A DNA stretch of 64,000 nucleotides from Geothrix campi (GTDB lineage: Bacteria > Acidobacteriota > Holophagae > Holophagales > Holophagaceae). The notes under the pieces were generated by a model. It did not search any database. It saw only the letters and a program-made list of their open reading frames with translations, and was not told the origin of the DNA. Positions 55,586 through 64,000 of the stretch are shown here, in pieces (position 1 is the first letter of the stretch; every line of letters starts with the position of its first letter). The stretch lies in contig NZ_JANHMP010000001.1 in assembly GCF_024609265.1 (NCBI RefSeq), forward strand, positions 372,001 to 436,000, read 5' to 3'. A program made the translations under genes and the position numbers.

Positions 55586-56638
55586 GTGAAAGTCCTCATC
55601 CTGGGTGTCAATGGTTTCATCGGTTCCCATCTGGTGGACCGCATCATGCAGGACACGGACTGGGAGGTCTATGGCCTGGATCTGGGCACCCACAAGGTGT
55701 CGGATCACCTGACCAATCCCCGCTTCCACTTCGTGGAGGGGGACGTGACCATCTCCAAGGAATGGATCGAATACCACATCAAGAAGTGCGACGTGGTGCT
55801 GCCCCTGGTGGCCATTGCCACACCCAAGGTCTACGTCACCGACCCGCTGCGTGTCTTCGAGTTGGACTTCGAGGAGAACCTCCGCGTCGTCCGTCAGTGC
55901 GTGAAGTACAAGAAGCGCGTGGTGTTCCCCAGCACGTCCGAGGTCTACGGCATGTGCCCGGACGCCGAGTTCGACGAATACGAGTCGCCCCTGGTGACCG
56001 GCCCCATCCCCATGAACCGGTGGATCTACAGCACCAGCAAGCAGCTGCTCGACCGGGTGATCTGGGCCTACGGTTTCCAGCAGGGCCTCAAGTTCACGCT
56101 GTTCCGCCCCTTCAACTGGATGGGCCCCAAGCTCGACAGCCTGAACACCGCCAAGGAGGGCAGCAGCCGCCTGGTGACCCAGTTCAGCTGGAACCTGTTC
56201 AACGGCGAGCCCCTGCAGCTGGTGGACCGCGGCACGGCCCGCCGTTGCTTCATCGACGTGGCCGACGCCATGGACGGCCTCATGTCCATCCTGCGCAACG
56301 AGGGGGGCAAGGCGGACGGCCAGATCTTCAACATCGGGAACCCCGCCAACGACTTCAGCGTGCGCGAGATCGCCGAGCAGATGATCGCCATCTGGAAGGA
56401 TCATCCTTTCCGCATCGAGCGTGGCATTCCCGAAGGCCGCATGGTCGAAGTGGGCAGCGGCGACTTCTACGGCAAGGGCTACCAGGATGTGGCCCGCCGC
56501 ACCCCCAGCATCAAGCGCATGCAGAGCACCTTCGGCTTCGACCCCAAGGTTTCCATGAAGGATTCCCTCAAGAAGGCCATCGACTTCTTCGTGGAAGAGC
56601 ACAAGGCGCTGGAGAAGGTCGTCGAGACCGAGAACTAG
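55586..56638 (+). CDS. ArnA C-terminal-type UDP-glucuronate decarboxylase
   Basis: A 350-residue short-chain dehydrogenase/reductase like the C-terminal half of ArnA, which oxidatively decarboxylates UDP-glucuronic acid to UDP-4-keto-pentose. NAD motif LILGVNGFIGSHLVDR; active-site VFPSTSEVYGMCPD (Ser/Glu pair), Y-x3-K in IYSTSKQLLDRVIWAYGFQQ, and the arginine in TARRCFIDVADAM all match ArnA decarboxylase determinants. The formyltransferase half of ArnA is absent. Start: GTG at 55586 with AAGGAG. It is followed by two ArnT-like transferases and an ArnE/F-like gene, so the product probably feeds an aminopentose or pentose modification of lipid A or a related glycan; UDP-xylose synthesis is the alternative. 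Confidence 0.88.
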   Translation: MKVLILGVNGFIGSHLVDRIMQDTDWEVYGLDLGTHKVSDHLTNPRFHFVEGDVTISKEWIEYHIKKCDVVLPLVAIATPKVYVTDPLRVFELDFEENLRVVRQCVKYKKRVVFPSTSEVYGMCPDAEFDEYESPLVTGPIPMNRWIYSTSKQLLDRVIWAYGFQQGLKFTLFRPFNWMGPKLDSLNTAKEGSSRLVTQFSWNLFNGEPLQLVDRGTARRCFIDVADAMDGLMSILRNEGGKADGQIFNIGNPANDFSVREIAEQMIAIWKDHPFRIERGIPEGRMVEVGSGDFYGKGYQDVARRTPSIKRMQSTFGFDPKVSMKDSLKKAIDFFVEEHKALEKVVETEN

Positions 56639-56654
56639 GCTCCGACCCGCGCCC

Positions 56655-58319
56655 ATGACGCGCCGCGAACGCACCTACCTCCTCACCCTGTGGTTCTTCC
56701 TGGGCCTGCTGCCGCTCCTGGTCCGCCCCCTCTGGGAGCCCGACGAGGGACGCTACGCGGAGATCCCACGGGAAATGCTGGCCACGGGGGACTGGCTGAC
56801 GCCGAGACTCAACGGGGTGCTCTACTTCGAGAAGCCTCCCCTCCAGTACTGGCTGTCGGCCTTCAGCATGAAGGCCTTCGGGGTGAACGGTGCCGCGGCG
56901 CGATTGCCGCTGGCCCTGGCCTCGGGCCTCATGATCTGGGCCGCCTGGCGCCTGGCGAAACGCCTGGGCGCCCGGGATGCGCGCTGGGCGCCCTTCATGG
57001 CCGCCACTGGCCTGCTGGCCTTCCTCGTGGGGCAGCTCCTCACGCTCGATGCCCTCTTCAGCGCCTTCCTGGTGGCGGCCCTCGCCGCCTTCGTGGAAGC
57101 CGTGGCCCAGCGCAGGGATGGGCGCAGCGGCCTGGGTTGGACGCTCGCGGCATTCACCTTCCTGGCGGGCGCCATGCTCACCAAGGGGCTGGCCCAGGTG
57201 ATCCTCATGGGCGGCATCCTGGTGTTCTCGCTGCCCTTCGCCTGGAAAGATGCCGCCCTCCGTCGGGCCGTGCTGCGCACCGGCTTTGATCCTCTGGGCT
57301 GGCTGCTCTACCTGATCCTGGTGACCCCATGGTTCTGGTTCGTGGATCGTGCCAACCCAGGGCATGCCCAATTTTTCTTCATCCACGAACACTTCACCCG
57401 CTTCCTCACCCACGAGCATGCCCGCCAAGGCTCCAACAACTGGCTGCTCGACAAGCTCTACTTCATCGGGACGCTCGCGTTGGGTCTGCTGCCCTGGGTG
57501 TCGGCCACCATCATCGGCCTGAAGCGCACCTGGACCTTTCTCATGGGCCGGGGCCCCCGGGGGGCGGACCATCTCGCCCGATGGATCGTCGGGACCTCCG
57601 CCATGGCCTTCCTCTGGCCCCTGGCCTTCTTCAGCCTGTCCGGCTCCAAGCTGCCGCCCTACATCCTGCCGGTCCTCGTGCCTCTGGCCGCCCTGGCCTG
57701 CACCTTCGAGCGCGAGGGCGAGGGACCCGCTGCCCTGCGCAGGATGGGATGGGAATTGATGGGTCTCGGCGCCCTCTTCCTGGTGGGGGCCATCGGCTAC
57801 CGCGAAGAGCTGAGCGGTTTCGGCTGGCTGCTCGCCCTTGGCGTCGCCTTTACGGGCCTTGGTTTCTGGGCCCGACGACCGAAGGGCCTGACCGGGCCGC
57901 GTCTGATGGCCGCCTTGGGCGCCGCGCTGTGGCTGCTGGTGCTTGCCGGCCAGGCCGCCGCAGGCCCCGGCAAATCCGTAGCCAAGCTGGCCCGTGGCGT
58001 CCCTGGCGATGTGCAGTGGATCAGCTATGGCAACTACTTCCAGGGCCTGCCTTTCTATGCCCGCACCCGGGTCGTGGTCGTCGCGGGGACGGGGGAACTG
58101 GCCTACGGCCGTGACCACTTGGCCGATGCCCGCAGGTGGTTCAACGAGGATCCGGAGGCCCTCGGCGTGACCGCGGACCGCTTGAAACTGCAGGATCCGT
58201 CCCGACCTGTCTTCGTGATGGCCAAAGCCTCCAATTGGAAGCAACTCGGTCCTGAGGAAAAGGCCCGCTGGGAGGAATTGGCCCAAAGTCCAGCCGCCGT
58301 GGTTGCGCGGCGGCGGTAA
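56655..58319 (+). CDS. ArnT-like glycosyltransferase (copy 1)
   Basis: A 554-residue multi-spanning GT-C/PMT-family transferase. The first periplasmic loop has EPDEGRYAEIPREMLATGDW and then LTPRLNGVLYFEKPPLQYW, the ArnT-type metal/lipid-phosphate-binding loop. About twelve membrane helices and a C-terminal soluble domain (about 470-554). ArnT moves L-Ara4N from undecaprenyl phosphate to lipid A at the periplasmic face. The sugar here cannot be named. It starts 16 bases after the decarboxylase gene and is probably co-transcribed. Confidence 0.85.
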   Translation: MTRRERTYLLTLWFFLGLLPLLVRPLWEPDEGRYAEIPREMLATGDWLTPRLNGVLYFEKPPLQYWLSAFSMKAFGVNGAAARLPLALASGLMIWAAWRLAKRLGARDARWAPFMAATGLLAFLVGQLLTLDALFSAFLVAALAAFVEAVAQRRDGRSGLGWTLAAFTFLAGAMLTKGLAQVILMGGILVFSLPFAWKDAALRRAVLRTGFDPLGWLLYLILVTPWFWFVDRANPGHAQFFFIHEHFTRFLTHEHARQGSNNWLLDKLYFIGTLALGLLPWVSATIIGLKRTWTFLMGRGPRGADHLARWIVGTSAMAFLWPLAFFSLSGSKLPPYILPVLVPLAALACTFEREGEGPAALRRMGWELMGLGALFLVGAIGYREELSGFGWLLALGVAFTGLGFWARRPKGLTGPRLMAALGAALWLLVLAGQAAAGPGKSVAKLARGVPGDVQWISYGNYFQGLPFYARTRVVVVAGTGELAYGRDHLADARRWFNEDPEALGVTADRLKLQDPSRPVFVMAKASNWKQLGPEEKARWEELAQSPAAVVARRR

Positions 58320-58403
58320 GGAAGGCCTTCCTCTCCGAGTGCCGAGACCTCTCCTCCTAACGGGCCGGATCGGCCAGTAGCTGGGATCCAGTCTAGATGG
58401 AGG

Positions 58404-58646
58404 CTATTTGACGGCCTCTTTTACGCCCCGCCCGGTCTCCTTGGCGCCTTTGGCGATGCCCTTCCCGGCAGTCTTCGCGCCACGGCCCACGGCCTTCCCG
58501 CCTTCCTTGGCAGCGTGGCCCACAGCCTTGCCGCCCTTCTTGACGCCTTGGCCGATCTGTTTTCCGGCCTGCTTGATGTCCTCCTTCACGCCATCGGCTG
58601 GGGCCGGGGCGGCGGCAAGCAGGAGGGTGAGGAAGGCGGTGATCAT
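58404..58646 (-). CDS. small exported lysine/glycine-rich protein with 11-residue repeats
   Basis: An 80-residue protein: a signal peptide (about 1-18, MITAFLTLLLAAAPAPAD) followed by five and a half repeats of 11 residues with the pattern [VI][GK]xx[AVI]Kxx[GA][KR]x, for example VGHAAKEGGKA and VGRGAKTAGKG. The mature part has 14 Lys and 2 Arg against 5 acidic residues (net about +11). Such 11-mer patterns, as in synuclein and LEA proteins, can form an amphipathic 11/3 helix on membranes. It is antisense-oriented between the two ArnT-like genes, with a moderate ribosome site. Function unknown: membrane-binding or stress protein, or a cationic peptide, are open possibilities. Confidence 0.72.
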   Translation of the reverse strand: MITAFLTLLLAAAPAPADGVKEDIKQAGKQIGQGVKKGGKAVGHAAKEGGKAVGRGAKTAGKGIAKGAKETGRGVKEAVK

Positions 58647-58699
58647 GGATCCATTCTAACGCCTGGGCGGGAAGGGCGGTTCCAGGGGAAGATGGTGGG

Positions 58700-60409
58700 A
58701 TGGACGGATCCACGAACCAGGCCCCCAAGGGGTCCCTCTTTGCCGGCTGGCTGCGGGCCCATGCGCCGGAATTGCTCTTCGCCGTGCTATTGCTGGCGGT
58801 GCTGCCCATGCGCGATCTCTGGGCACCGGATGAACCCGACTTCGCCCAGTGCGTCAAGGAGATGCGCCTGCGCGCTGACTGGCTGCTGCCCTACCTGAAT
58901 GGGGTGCCCTACAGCGAGAAGCCCATCCTCTACTACTGGGTGATGAAGGCTTCTGCCGTCCTGTTCGACACGCTCACGGGTGGCCTGGGCTTCACCCAGG
59001 GCGTGGCGGCCTGGGCCCTGCGCCTGCCCTCGGTGATCGCGGCGGTGGCCTTCCTCTCCGCCTTCCGCCGATGGGCCGTCCGGTTCCTGGAACCGGGCAC
59101 TGCCGAACCTGCGGCCCTGATCCTGGCCACGACGCCCCTCTGGTTCTGGCAGAGCCAGTTCATCCAGATCGACCTGCTCTTTTCAGCCCTGTTGGCCTGG
59201 AGCTGGCTCTGCTGGCTGGGTGGCTACCTGCTCCTGCGGGGACCGGGTGGGGAGAGCACTGCCCAGGACGCTCGCCGCTGGTTCCTGCAGGCGTACTTCT
59301 GGCTGGCCCTGGCCTTCCTGGCCAAGGGACCCCTGGCCCCCGTGCTCTCGGTGCTGGTGCTTGCGGCCTTCCTGGCCTGGCAGCGGGATTTCCCCGTGCT
59401 GCGGCGGGCTGGAATCGTGGCGGGCCTCTGCCTCACCCTGCTGCTGGTGGCGCCCTGGTATGTGGCGGCGGGCCTGAAGGGCGGGGCGCATTACGCCTAT
59501 GAACTGATCATCTTCCAGAACGTCGAGCGGGCCACCAAGGCCTGGGACCACATCCACCCATGGTGGAAGTACTTTGATTACATCCTGGGGGACTTCTTTC
59601 CGTGGGTACTCCTGCTGCCGGCACTGGCCCTGCATCTGCGGCGGGAACGGCGGCTTGTGGGGCCCGCGCCACGCTTTCTGCTGGCGGCCTTCGTGGTGCC
59701 CTTCGCCTTTCTGAGTGCCGTGCAGAGCAAGCAGGGCAAGTACCTGCTGATGAGCTACCCCTTCATGGCGTTGTTGCTGGGGGATCTGTTCCGGCGTGCG
59801 GAGGGCGCCCGCGTCCGCCGCCTCGGCCTTCTGCTGACGGCCGGCCTCGCCTTGCCGACCCTCGCGCTGGTCGTCCTGGCCCTGGGTGCGGGCGGCGCGA
59901 AGCTGCAGGTCCAGGTGGCCCCATTCCTGGGTCCCCTCCGGCTCATGGCCCTGCTGATGGTCGGAGGCACACTCCTGCTGGCGGCCCAGGCCTGGCGAAA
60001 ACAAGCCGGCCGCCTCGTTCCTGCCACCGCCTTGAGCCTGGGGCTGCTCTACCTGGTCGGCGGCACTTGGGGGTTCCACCTGCTGGATTCCGCGAAGAAC
60101 TACCGGCGCTGGACAGCGGCTGTCCAACCGCTGATCGCCGGGCGGCAGGTCTTCTACTGGCAGACCATCCGCAGTGGCGTCATGGTCTATACGGACCACC
60201 TCATGCCCGAACTGCGCAGCGCCGGGGCCCTGGAGCGCCTGGACCCCGAGGCCCGGCTGGTGGCTCAGCGCGGCGAGTGGGAACAGGACGCCTGGGGCAT
60301 GACCCCGGCTCTGCGCGCCCGCTTCGAGGTGCTGGCGGCCGTGCCTACCGGCGGGGGTGAGATCCTGCTACTGAAGAAGAAAACCGATCCCGCACCGGAG
60401 CGCCCATGA
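58700..60409 (+). CDS. ArnT-like glycosyltransferase (copy 2)
   Basis: A 569-residue paralogue of the preceding transferase with the first-loop APDEPDFAQCVKEMRLRADW and LLPYLNGVPYSEKPILYYW. The acidic residues of the loop differ from copy 1 (DEPDFAQ versus DEGRYAE), suggesting a different donor or acceptor. Twelve or so helices and a short C-terminal domain. It overlaps the small transporter gene by 4 bases (ATGA), so these two form a coupled pair, separated from copy 1 by the opposite-strand repeat-protein gene. Confidence 0.83.
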   Translation: MDGSTNQAPKGSLFAGWLRAHAPELLFAVLLLAVLPMRDLWAPDEPDFAQCVKEMRLRADWLLPYLNGVPYSEKPILYYWVMKASAVLFDTLTGGLGFTQGVAAWALRLPSVIAAVAFLSAFRRWAVRFLEPGTAEPAALILATTPLWFWQSQFIQIDLLFSALLAWSWLCWLGGYLLLRGPGGESTAQDARRWFLQAYFWLALAFLAKGPLAPVLSVLVLAAFLAWQRDFPVLRRAGIVAGLCLTLLLVAPWYVAAGLKGGAHYAYELIIFQNVERATKAWDHIHPWWKYFDYILGDFFPWVLLLPALALHLRRERRLVGPAPRFLLAAFVVPFAFLSAVQSKQGKYLLMSYPFMALLLGDLFRRAEGARVRRLGLLLTAGLALPTLALVVLALGAGGAKLQVQVAPFLGPLRLMALLMVGGTLLLAAQAWRKQAGRLVPATALSLGLLYLVGGTWGFHLLDSAKNYRRWTAAVQPLIAGRQVFYWQTIRSGVMVYTDHLMPELRSAGALERLDPEARLVAQRGEWEQDAWGMTPALRARFEVLAAVPTGGGEILLLKKKTDPAPERP

Positions 60410-60783
60410 GCCCGAACCTGAAAGCCATCCCCCTCATTGTGCTGGGGGTGCTGCTGAATGCCGCGGCGCAAATCTGTTTGAAGAAGGGTCTGCAGGCCGC
60501 AGGCGGCATGCAGCTGTCGTTCGGTCCCCTGTTCCGCCTGATGCTCGAACCCTGGGTGATCGCGGGTCTCGCCTGCTACGCCGTGAGTGTGGTGGTGTGG
60601 CTGGGCGCGCTGTCCATGGTGCAGGTGAACTACGCCTACCCCTTCCTGGCCCTCGGCTTCATCGCCAACGCCCTTATGGCTCGCGCCTTCCTCGGGGAAG
60701 CCATGACCCCCATGCGCTGGGTGGCCCTCTTCATCATCGTGATCGGTGTGGGTTTGCAGGCGCTCAGCGGGCGGGGCCAGTAA
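60406..60783 (+). CDS. small multidrug-resistance/EamA-type membrane protein (ArnE/ArnF-like)
   Basis: A 125-residue four-helix protein: LIVLGVLLNAAAQICLKKGL, a short loop, then VIAGLACYAVSVVVWLGALS, MVQVNYAYPFLALGFIANAL and WVALFIIVIGVGLQALSG. ArnE/ArnF form a flippase that carries undecaprenyl-phosphate-L-Ara4N outward. The sequence and its coupling to an ArnT-like transferase suggest the same job here, for the sugar used by copy 2. Only one partner gene is present, so it may act as a homodimer. Confidence 0.8.
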   Translation: MSPNLKAIPLIVLGVLLNAAAQICLKKGLQAAGGMQLSFGPLFRLMLEPWVIAGLACYAVSVVVWLGALSMVQVNYAYPFLALGFIANALMARAFLGEAMTPMRWVALFIIVIGVGLQALSGRGQ

Positions 60784-60856
60784 TCCCTGGTTCACCCCAG
60801 GAGAAGCCCCGAACGCGCCTTTCGTCCGGAGGCCACGGCGAGTAGGCCTCGCGGGG

Positions 60857-62860
60857 CTAGAACCTGAACCGGGCCTCGAGGGAGCAGCTGGGTGGGGCCG
60901 CGGGATAGCCGTCGATGATGTAGGCGTCGTTCTGCCCCTCCCGGGAAGCGGTCAACCATTGGTCCGGAGTGGTCCTGGGTTGGAGCAGATGCTCCCCCCG
61001 TACGATGAAGGTCCAGTGCGGACCGGCCGTCACGGAGGTCGACATGCCGAGGTCCCGGTAGACCACCTGGGTGGCGCGGATGACGGGCGGCAGGCCGTTC
61101 GCGGCCGCGCGACCGCCCCCGTCGCCGAAGGAGGAGTACTGGTGGCCCTGGAGCGTGTAGTGGACTTCCGTCTGCACCTGGCTCCAGCCCATGAAGCCCT
61201 TGAGCCCGTGGGTGGAGAAGGGCCGCCGTTGCGAGGCCGAGGTGCTGAACTGCTGCCCGTCGGGGGCATTGAGATCCCGCGCCTCCTGGGTTCGGACGAA
61301 GGCTTCCAGGCCCAGCTTCTTCGCCGTCCGCCAGCCGAAGGCGGCGTCGGTCCCACGCACCCGGACCCGATCCTGGTTCACATAGGCCAAGCCGCTGGGG
61401 CCGATGAGATCCTTGCCTGTCTGCTGCTGGCTTTCCAGCCGGCCGTACCAGTTGCCTTGGCCCCAGCCGAAGCCGACCTGCAGGGAAGTGCTCTGCTCCA
61501 TGCGGAGGGGCGCGGTGCCGGGAATCTGGCTGTTCCGCAGCTGCTGCAGGAGGGTCGGTGCCGTGCGACCGCTTCCCCCCGCGGCATAGAGACGGACGCC
61601 GCCGCCGAGGTCCTGGTTGAAACCCAGCCGAAGGGTGTGGCCCGAGGCGCTGAGCACCTCAGTGTCGGTGCCTCCCTGGACAAGGGACTGGCGGTCCCGG
61701 GTCCCCCGGGCCTGGCCCAGGAAGCGCGTTCCGGGCAAGGGCTCGAAGGTCCATTCGAGGCCGAAACCGGCCTGGGTGCCCTTGGCGGCGCCGAGTATCG
61801 CGGGATCGACATCTCCGTTCTGGCGCGTGTCCTGGCCCTCGAGCCGGAGGCTCAATCCCGAACGGGGGCCGGTCGTGATGCGCAGGACCGACTGGAACCG
61901 CGTCTCACGGCCTTCGAAATGCGTGGGCAGGGCGGCCCCTGTCTCGGGCTGATCGTGCTTGAACCTGGCGAGGCCGAGGCTCGTCTCGAGGTTCAGACCG
62001 GCCCCCAGGGCCCAGTCGACGCGCAGCTGGCCACTGTCGCTCCGCTGGCGGCTCTCCCGCGCGGGGTTGTAGACGCGGAGGGTATCCGAGACCTCCTGAA
62101 AGGGCTCCGGGACACCGAAGTAGGTGCCACGCCAGGCGACCGTCCACACGGTCGGCCCCCAGGTCTGCCCCAGGCCAAGGAAGTTGGTGACCTGGCGATA
62201 GGGCCGGTCCGTGGGCGTGGCCTGCTTCTCCTCGGCGCTGAGGTTGCCACCGCGGAGATAGCCGCCTGCCCAGGCAAAGCCCGGGGTGGCCGTGCTCTGC
62301 CCCTGGCCGTTGTTGCCGCCAAGGCCACTCAAGTCGCCGGAGGCGCCGGGTTTCACGGGCTTGCCCGTGAAGAGGGCGATGGTGCCGCCTTGGCCGCTGG
62401 GGCCCGAGCCGGGTGAGCCGGTGATCACTTCGATGCGGGTGACGCCAAGGAGGGGCACCTCGTTGAGGTCCTGGCCCAGGCGGCCGGGATCCATCAGGGG
62501 CATGCCGTCGATCATCACGAGCGTGTCCTGCGGACGGCTGCCACCGAGGTAGATGCGGGAGGGCAGTCCTGGTCCGCCCTGGTTCTGCACCTGGGCTGGC
62601 AGCTCCCGGAGCAGGAACGCCCCCAGGGCGCGGGCGCCGGACCGCTGGATGGCCTCCTCATCGAAGATGGCCACCTGGCCCGGCGTCCGGCTCACCGGTA
62701 CGGGCCGGGATTCCGCCGCCCAGGATTCCCTGGGCTTCTCTTTCGGGGGTTCGCCCGGGGCTCCCTGGGGCGCAGGCACTGGCTCCTGGGCGGCCAGCGC
62801 CAGGGACAACGCCGACAACAGGAAGATCAGTCCCGCTGTCACAGGTCGCTCGAGGATCAT
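60857..62860 (-). CDS. TonB-dependent outer membrane receptor
   Basis: A 667-residue receptor with a signal peptide (about 1-24, MILERPVTAGLIFLLSALSL), a plug domain (about 45-170) containing QVAIFDEEAIQRSGARALGA, DTLVMIDGMPLMDP and RIEVITGSPGSGPSGQGG, and a barrel ending in a terminal phenylalanine (EARFRF). There is no carboxypeptidase-regulatory domain, unlike the receptor at 30 kb. The layout resembles BtuB/siderophore-type receptors, but the ligand is unknown. Start: ATG at 62860 (CGGAGC upstream); 20 further codons are open. It is downstream of mtnA on the same strand, with a 59-base gap. After its stop a long imperfect inverted repeat (60800-60856) may end the transcript. Confidence 0.88.
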   Translation of the reverse strand: MILERPVTAGLIFLLSALSLALAAQEPVPAPQGAPGEPPKEKPRESWAAESRPVPVSRTPGQVAIFDEEAIQRSGARALGAFLLRELPAQVQNQGGPGLPSRIYLGGSRPQDTLVMIDGMPLMDPGRLGQDLNEVPLLGVTRIEVITGSPGSGPSGQGGTIALFTGKPVKPGASGDLSGLGGNNGQGQSTATPGFAWAGGYLRGGNLSAEEKQATPTDRPYRQVTNFLGLGQTWGPTVWTVAWRGTYFGVPEPFQEVSDTLRVYNPARESRQRSDSGQLRVDWALGAGLNLETSLGLARFKHDQPETGAALPTHFEGRETRFQSVLRITTGPRSGLSLRLEGQDTRQNGDVDPAILGAAKGTQAGFGLEWTFEPLPGTRFLGQARGTRDRQSLVQGGTDTEVLSASGHTLRLGFNQDLGGGVRLYAAGGSGRTAPTLLQQLRNSQIPGTAPLRMEQSTSLQVGFGWGQGNWYGRLESQQQTGKDLIGPSGLAYVNQDRVRVRGTDAAFGWRTAKKLGLEAFVRTQEARDLNAPDGQQFSTSASQRRPFSTHGLKGFMGWSQVQTEVHYTLQGHQYSSFGDGGGRAAANGLPPVIRATQVVYRDLGMSTSVTAGPHWTFIVRGEHLLQPRTTPDQWLTASREGQNDAYIIDGYPAAPPSCSLEARFRF

Positions 62861-62919
62861 AGATGCTCCGGTGCTTGAGAACTTTCCTCTCATTGAAACA
62901 GAGATGGAAAGAAGCGGCA

Positions 62920-63909
62920 CTAGCTCTTCGCCAGAGCTCCTGCCTTCAATTCGGAGGCGCTATAGACGCCCCTATCCAGCACCAGGCTGGTGACGAGGTC
63001 CACGGGTGTGACATCGAAGCTGGGGTTCCAGACGGGCATGGCCTCGGGGGCCCAGCGCCAGGCGCCATAGCCGCGTACTTCAGCGGGGTCGCGCAGCTCG
63101 ATGGGGATGGCCACGCCATTGGGGCAGGCCAGGTCCACGGTGGAGAAGGGCGCCACGGGGTGGAAGGGCACGCCGTGGTATCTGGCCTGCACCGCCACGC
63201 CGTAGGTACCCACCTTGTTGGCGAAGTCGCCGTTGGCGGCCACCCGGTCCGAGCCCACCAGCACACGCTGCACCTTGCGGTCCCGCAAGAGCAGGGCCGC
63301 CATGCTGTCGGTGATGAGGGTGGAGGGGATCCCCAGTTTCCGTAATTCCCAGGTCGTGAGCCGGCCGCCCTGGAGCAGGGGCCGTGTTTCGTCGGCATAG
63401 ACGTGAATGCGCTTGCCCTGCTCGTGGGCCCGGCGGATGACGCCGAGCGCGGTGCCGATGCCCGCGGTGGCCAGGCCGCCGGTGTTGCAGTGGGTGAGGA
63501 TGCCCTCCCCGTCCTGGATGAGGGCGGCACCGTGTGTGGCCATGCCTTCGCAGAGCCGCACATCCTCCTCGAAGATGGCCTGCGCCTCGGCGACGGGATC
63601 AGTGGCGGCCTTCATGCGGTCCATGGCCCACATCAGGTTCACGGCCGTGGGCCGGGCTGCCCGCAGAGCCGTGCAGGTGGTGGCGTATTCGGTGGCCGAG
63701 GCGCCACGCTGGGCGAAGGTGGCCAGACTCGCCGCCGCCGCCACGCCGATGAGGGGCGCGCCGCGCACAGCGAGGCGCTTGATGAGGGCGATCATGGCTT
63801 CGGGTTCGCTGCCGTCCAGCCACATCTCTGCATCCGGAAGCTGCGTCTGGTCCAGCACCCAGAGGGTGCGGCCATCGTGTTTCAGTCCGAGGGATTCGAA
63901 GGGGTGCAT
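62920..63909 (-). CDS. mtnA: methylthioribose-1-phosphate isomerase
   Basis: A 329-residue MtnA of the eIF-2B-like isomerase family that converts methylthioribose-1-phosphate to methylthioribulose-1-phosphate in methionine salvage. The opening LWVLDQTQLPDAEMWLDGSE, AVRGAPLIGVAAAASLA, the catalytic cysteine in ILTHCNTGGLAT, IHVYADETRPLLQG, and the catalytic aspartate in VLVGSDRVAANGDFANKVGT are all conserved. Start: ATG at 63909 (MHPFESLGL); the open frame continues 30 codons upstream without similarity. No other mtn gene is seen in the window. Confidence 0.94.
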   Translation of the reverse strand: MHPFESLGLKHDGRTLWVLDQTQLPDAEMWLDGSEPEAMIALIKRLAVRGAPLIGVAAAASLATFAQRGASATEYATTCTALRAARPTAVNLMWAMDRMKAATDPVAEAQAIFEEDVRLCEGMATHGAALIQDGEGILTHCNTGGLATAGIGTALGVIRRAHEQGKRIHVYADETRPLLQGGRLTTWELRKLGIPSTLITDSMAALLLRDRKVQRVLVGSDRVAANGDFANKVGTYGVAVQARYHGVPFHPVAPFSTVDLACPNGVAIPIELRDPAEVRGYGAWRWAPEAMPVWNPSFDVTPVDLVTSLVLDRGVYSASELKAGALAKS

Positions 63910-64000
63910 GGAAGGCCTTGTTGGTTCAATCGCAAATGTCGCAGATGAAAAGCAGGGCGCTCGTATCTGGATATCTGCGCCATCTGCGGTTCCGTTCAAA

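Noticed and set aside
58393-58857. A longer 154-residue minus-strand frame over the repeat-protein gene
   Set aside because: It is in another frame than the signal-peptide-bearing 80-residue protein and runs into the second ArnT-like gene; its Arg/Gly-rich content has the look of a shadow.

Overview
The window is GC-rich bacterial chromosome with densely packed genes. The best fit is an Acidobacteriota member of the Holophagae (Geothrix/Holophaga-like). That is an inference from gene content: an Oar-type TonB receptor with an N-terminal carboxypeptidase-regulatory domain, an S55-type exported protein, a Ser/Thr kinase with PEGA repeats, a one-subunit membrane anchor for succinate dehydrogenase, and a divergent membrane pyrophosphatase. 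No rRNA, tRNA, CRISPR array, transposase, integrase or phage gene was seen.

Layout. 1-3.3 kb: the 3' part of ruvB, then a bactofilin / M23 endopeptidase pair (cell shape and envelope) and a UbiA prenyltransferase. 3.4-13.7 kb: a potassium island. A complete kdpFABCDE operon is led by a small unknown membrane ORF and faces a KimA-type K+ importer. The 294-bp divergent region holds three copies of a GTTAAG-N5-GTT element with 11-bp half-site spacing, a good candidate for a shared KdpE operator. 13.8-20.1 kb: energy metabolism, sdhCAB and, divergently, a large membrane pyrophosphatase. 20.1-30 kb: housekeeping genes (exported oligopeptidase B-like peptidase, VOC protein, RF3, class I FBP aldolase, 3-hydroxybutyryl-CoA dehydrogenase, HAD phosphatase, DoxX, PolB-like exonuclease, aquaporin, YmdB-type phosphodiesterase).

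30-45.9 kb: envelope and metabolism. Here are an Oar-like TonB receptor, a two-gene exported unit (S55-type protein plus beta-propeller-like protein), enoyl-CoA hydratase, nadC, a TolC-type protein, acyl-CoA dehydrogenase, a LipB-Nudix fusion, a PEGA-domain kinase and a BaiN-type flavoprotein. 45.9-49.8 kb: lower glycolysis, with two adjacent GAPDH genes (one with an altered active-site region), a tiny Fis-type regulator and divergent pyruvate kinase. 49.8-55.5 kb: DinB-like protein, cinA, plsY-gpsA-alcohol dehydrogenase-corA in a tight series. 55.6-60.8 kb: a lipid A/glycan modification cluster with a stand-alone ArnA-type UDP-glucuronate decarboxylase, two ArnT-like transferases and an ArnE/F-like transporter. 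Inside it, on the opposite strand, is a small exported lysine-rich protein made of 11-residue repeats. 60.9-64 kb: a second TonB receptor and mtnA.

The most interesting signals are the triple operator-like array shared by two K+ uptake systems, the LipB-NudB-like fusion, the 11-mer repeat protein nested in the Arn-like cluster, the S55-type protein whose Ser and His motifs come in reversed order, the divergent second GAPDH, and a large nested palindrome after nadC.
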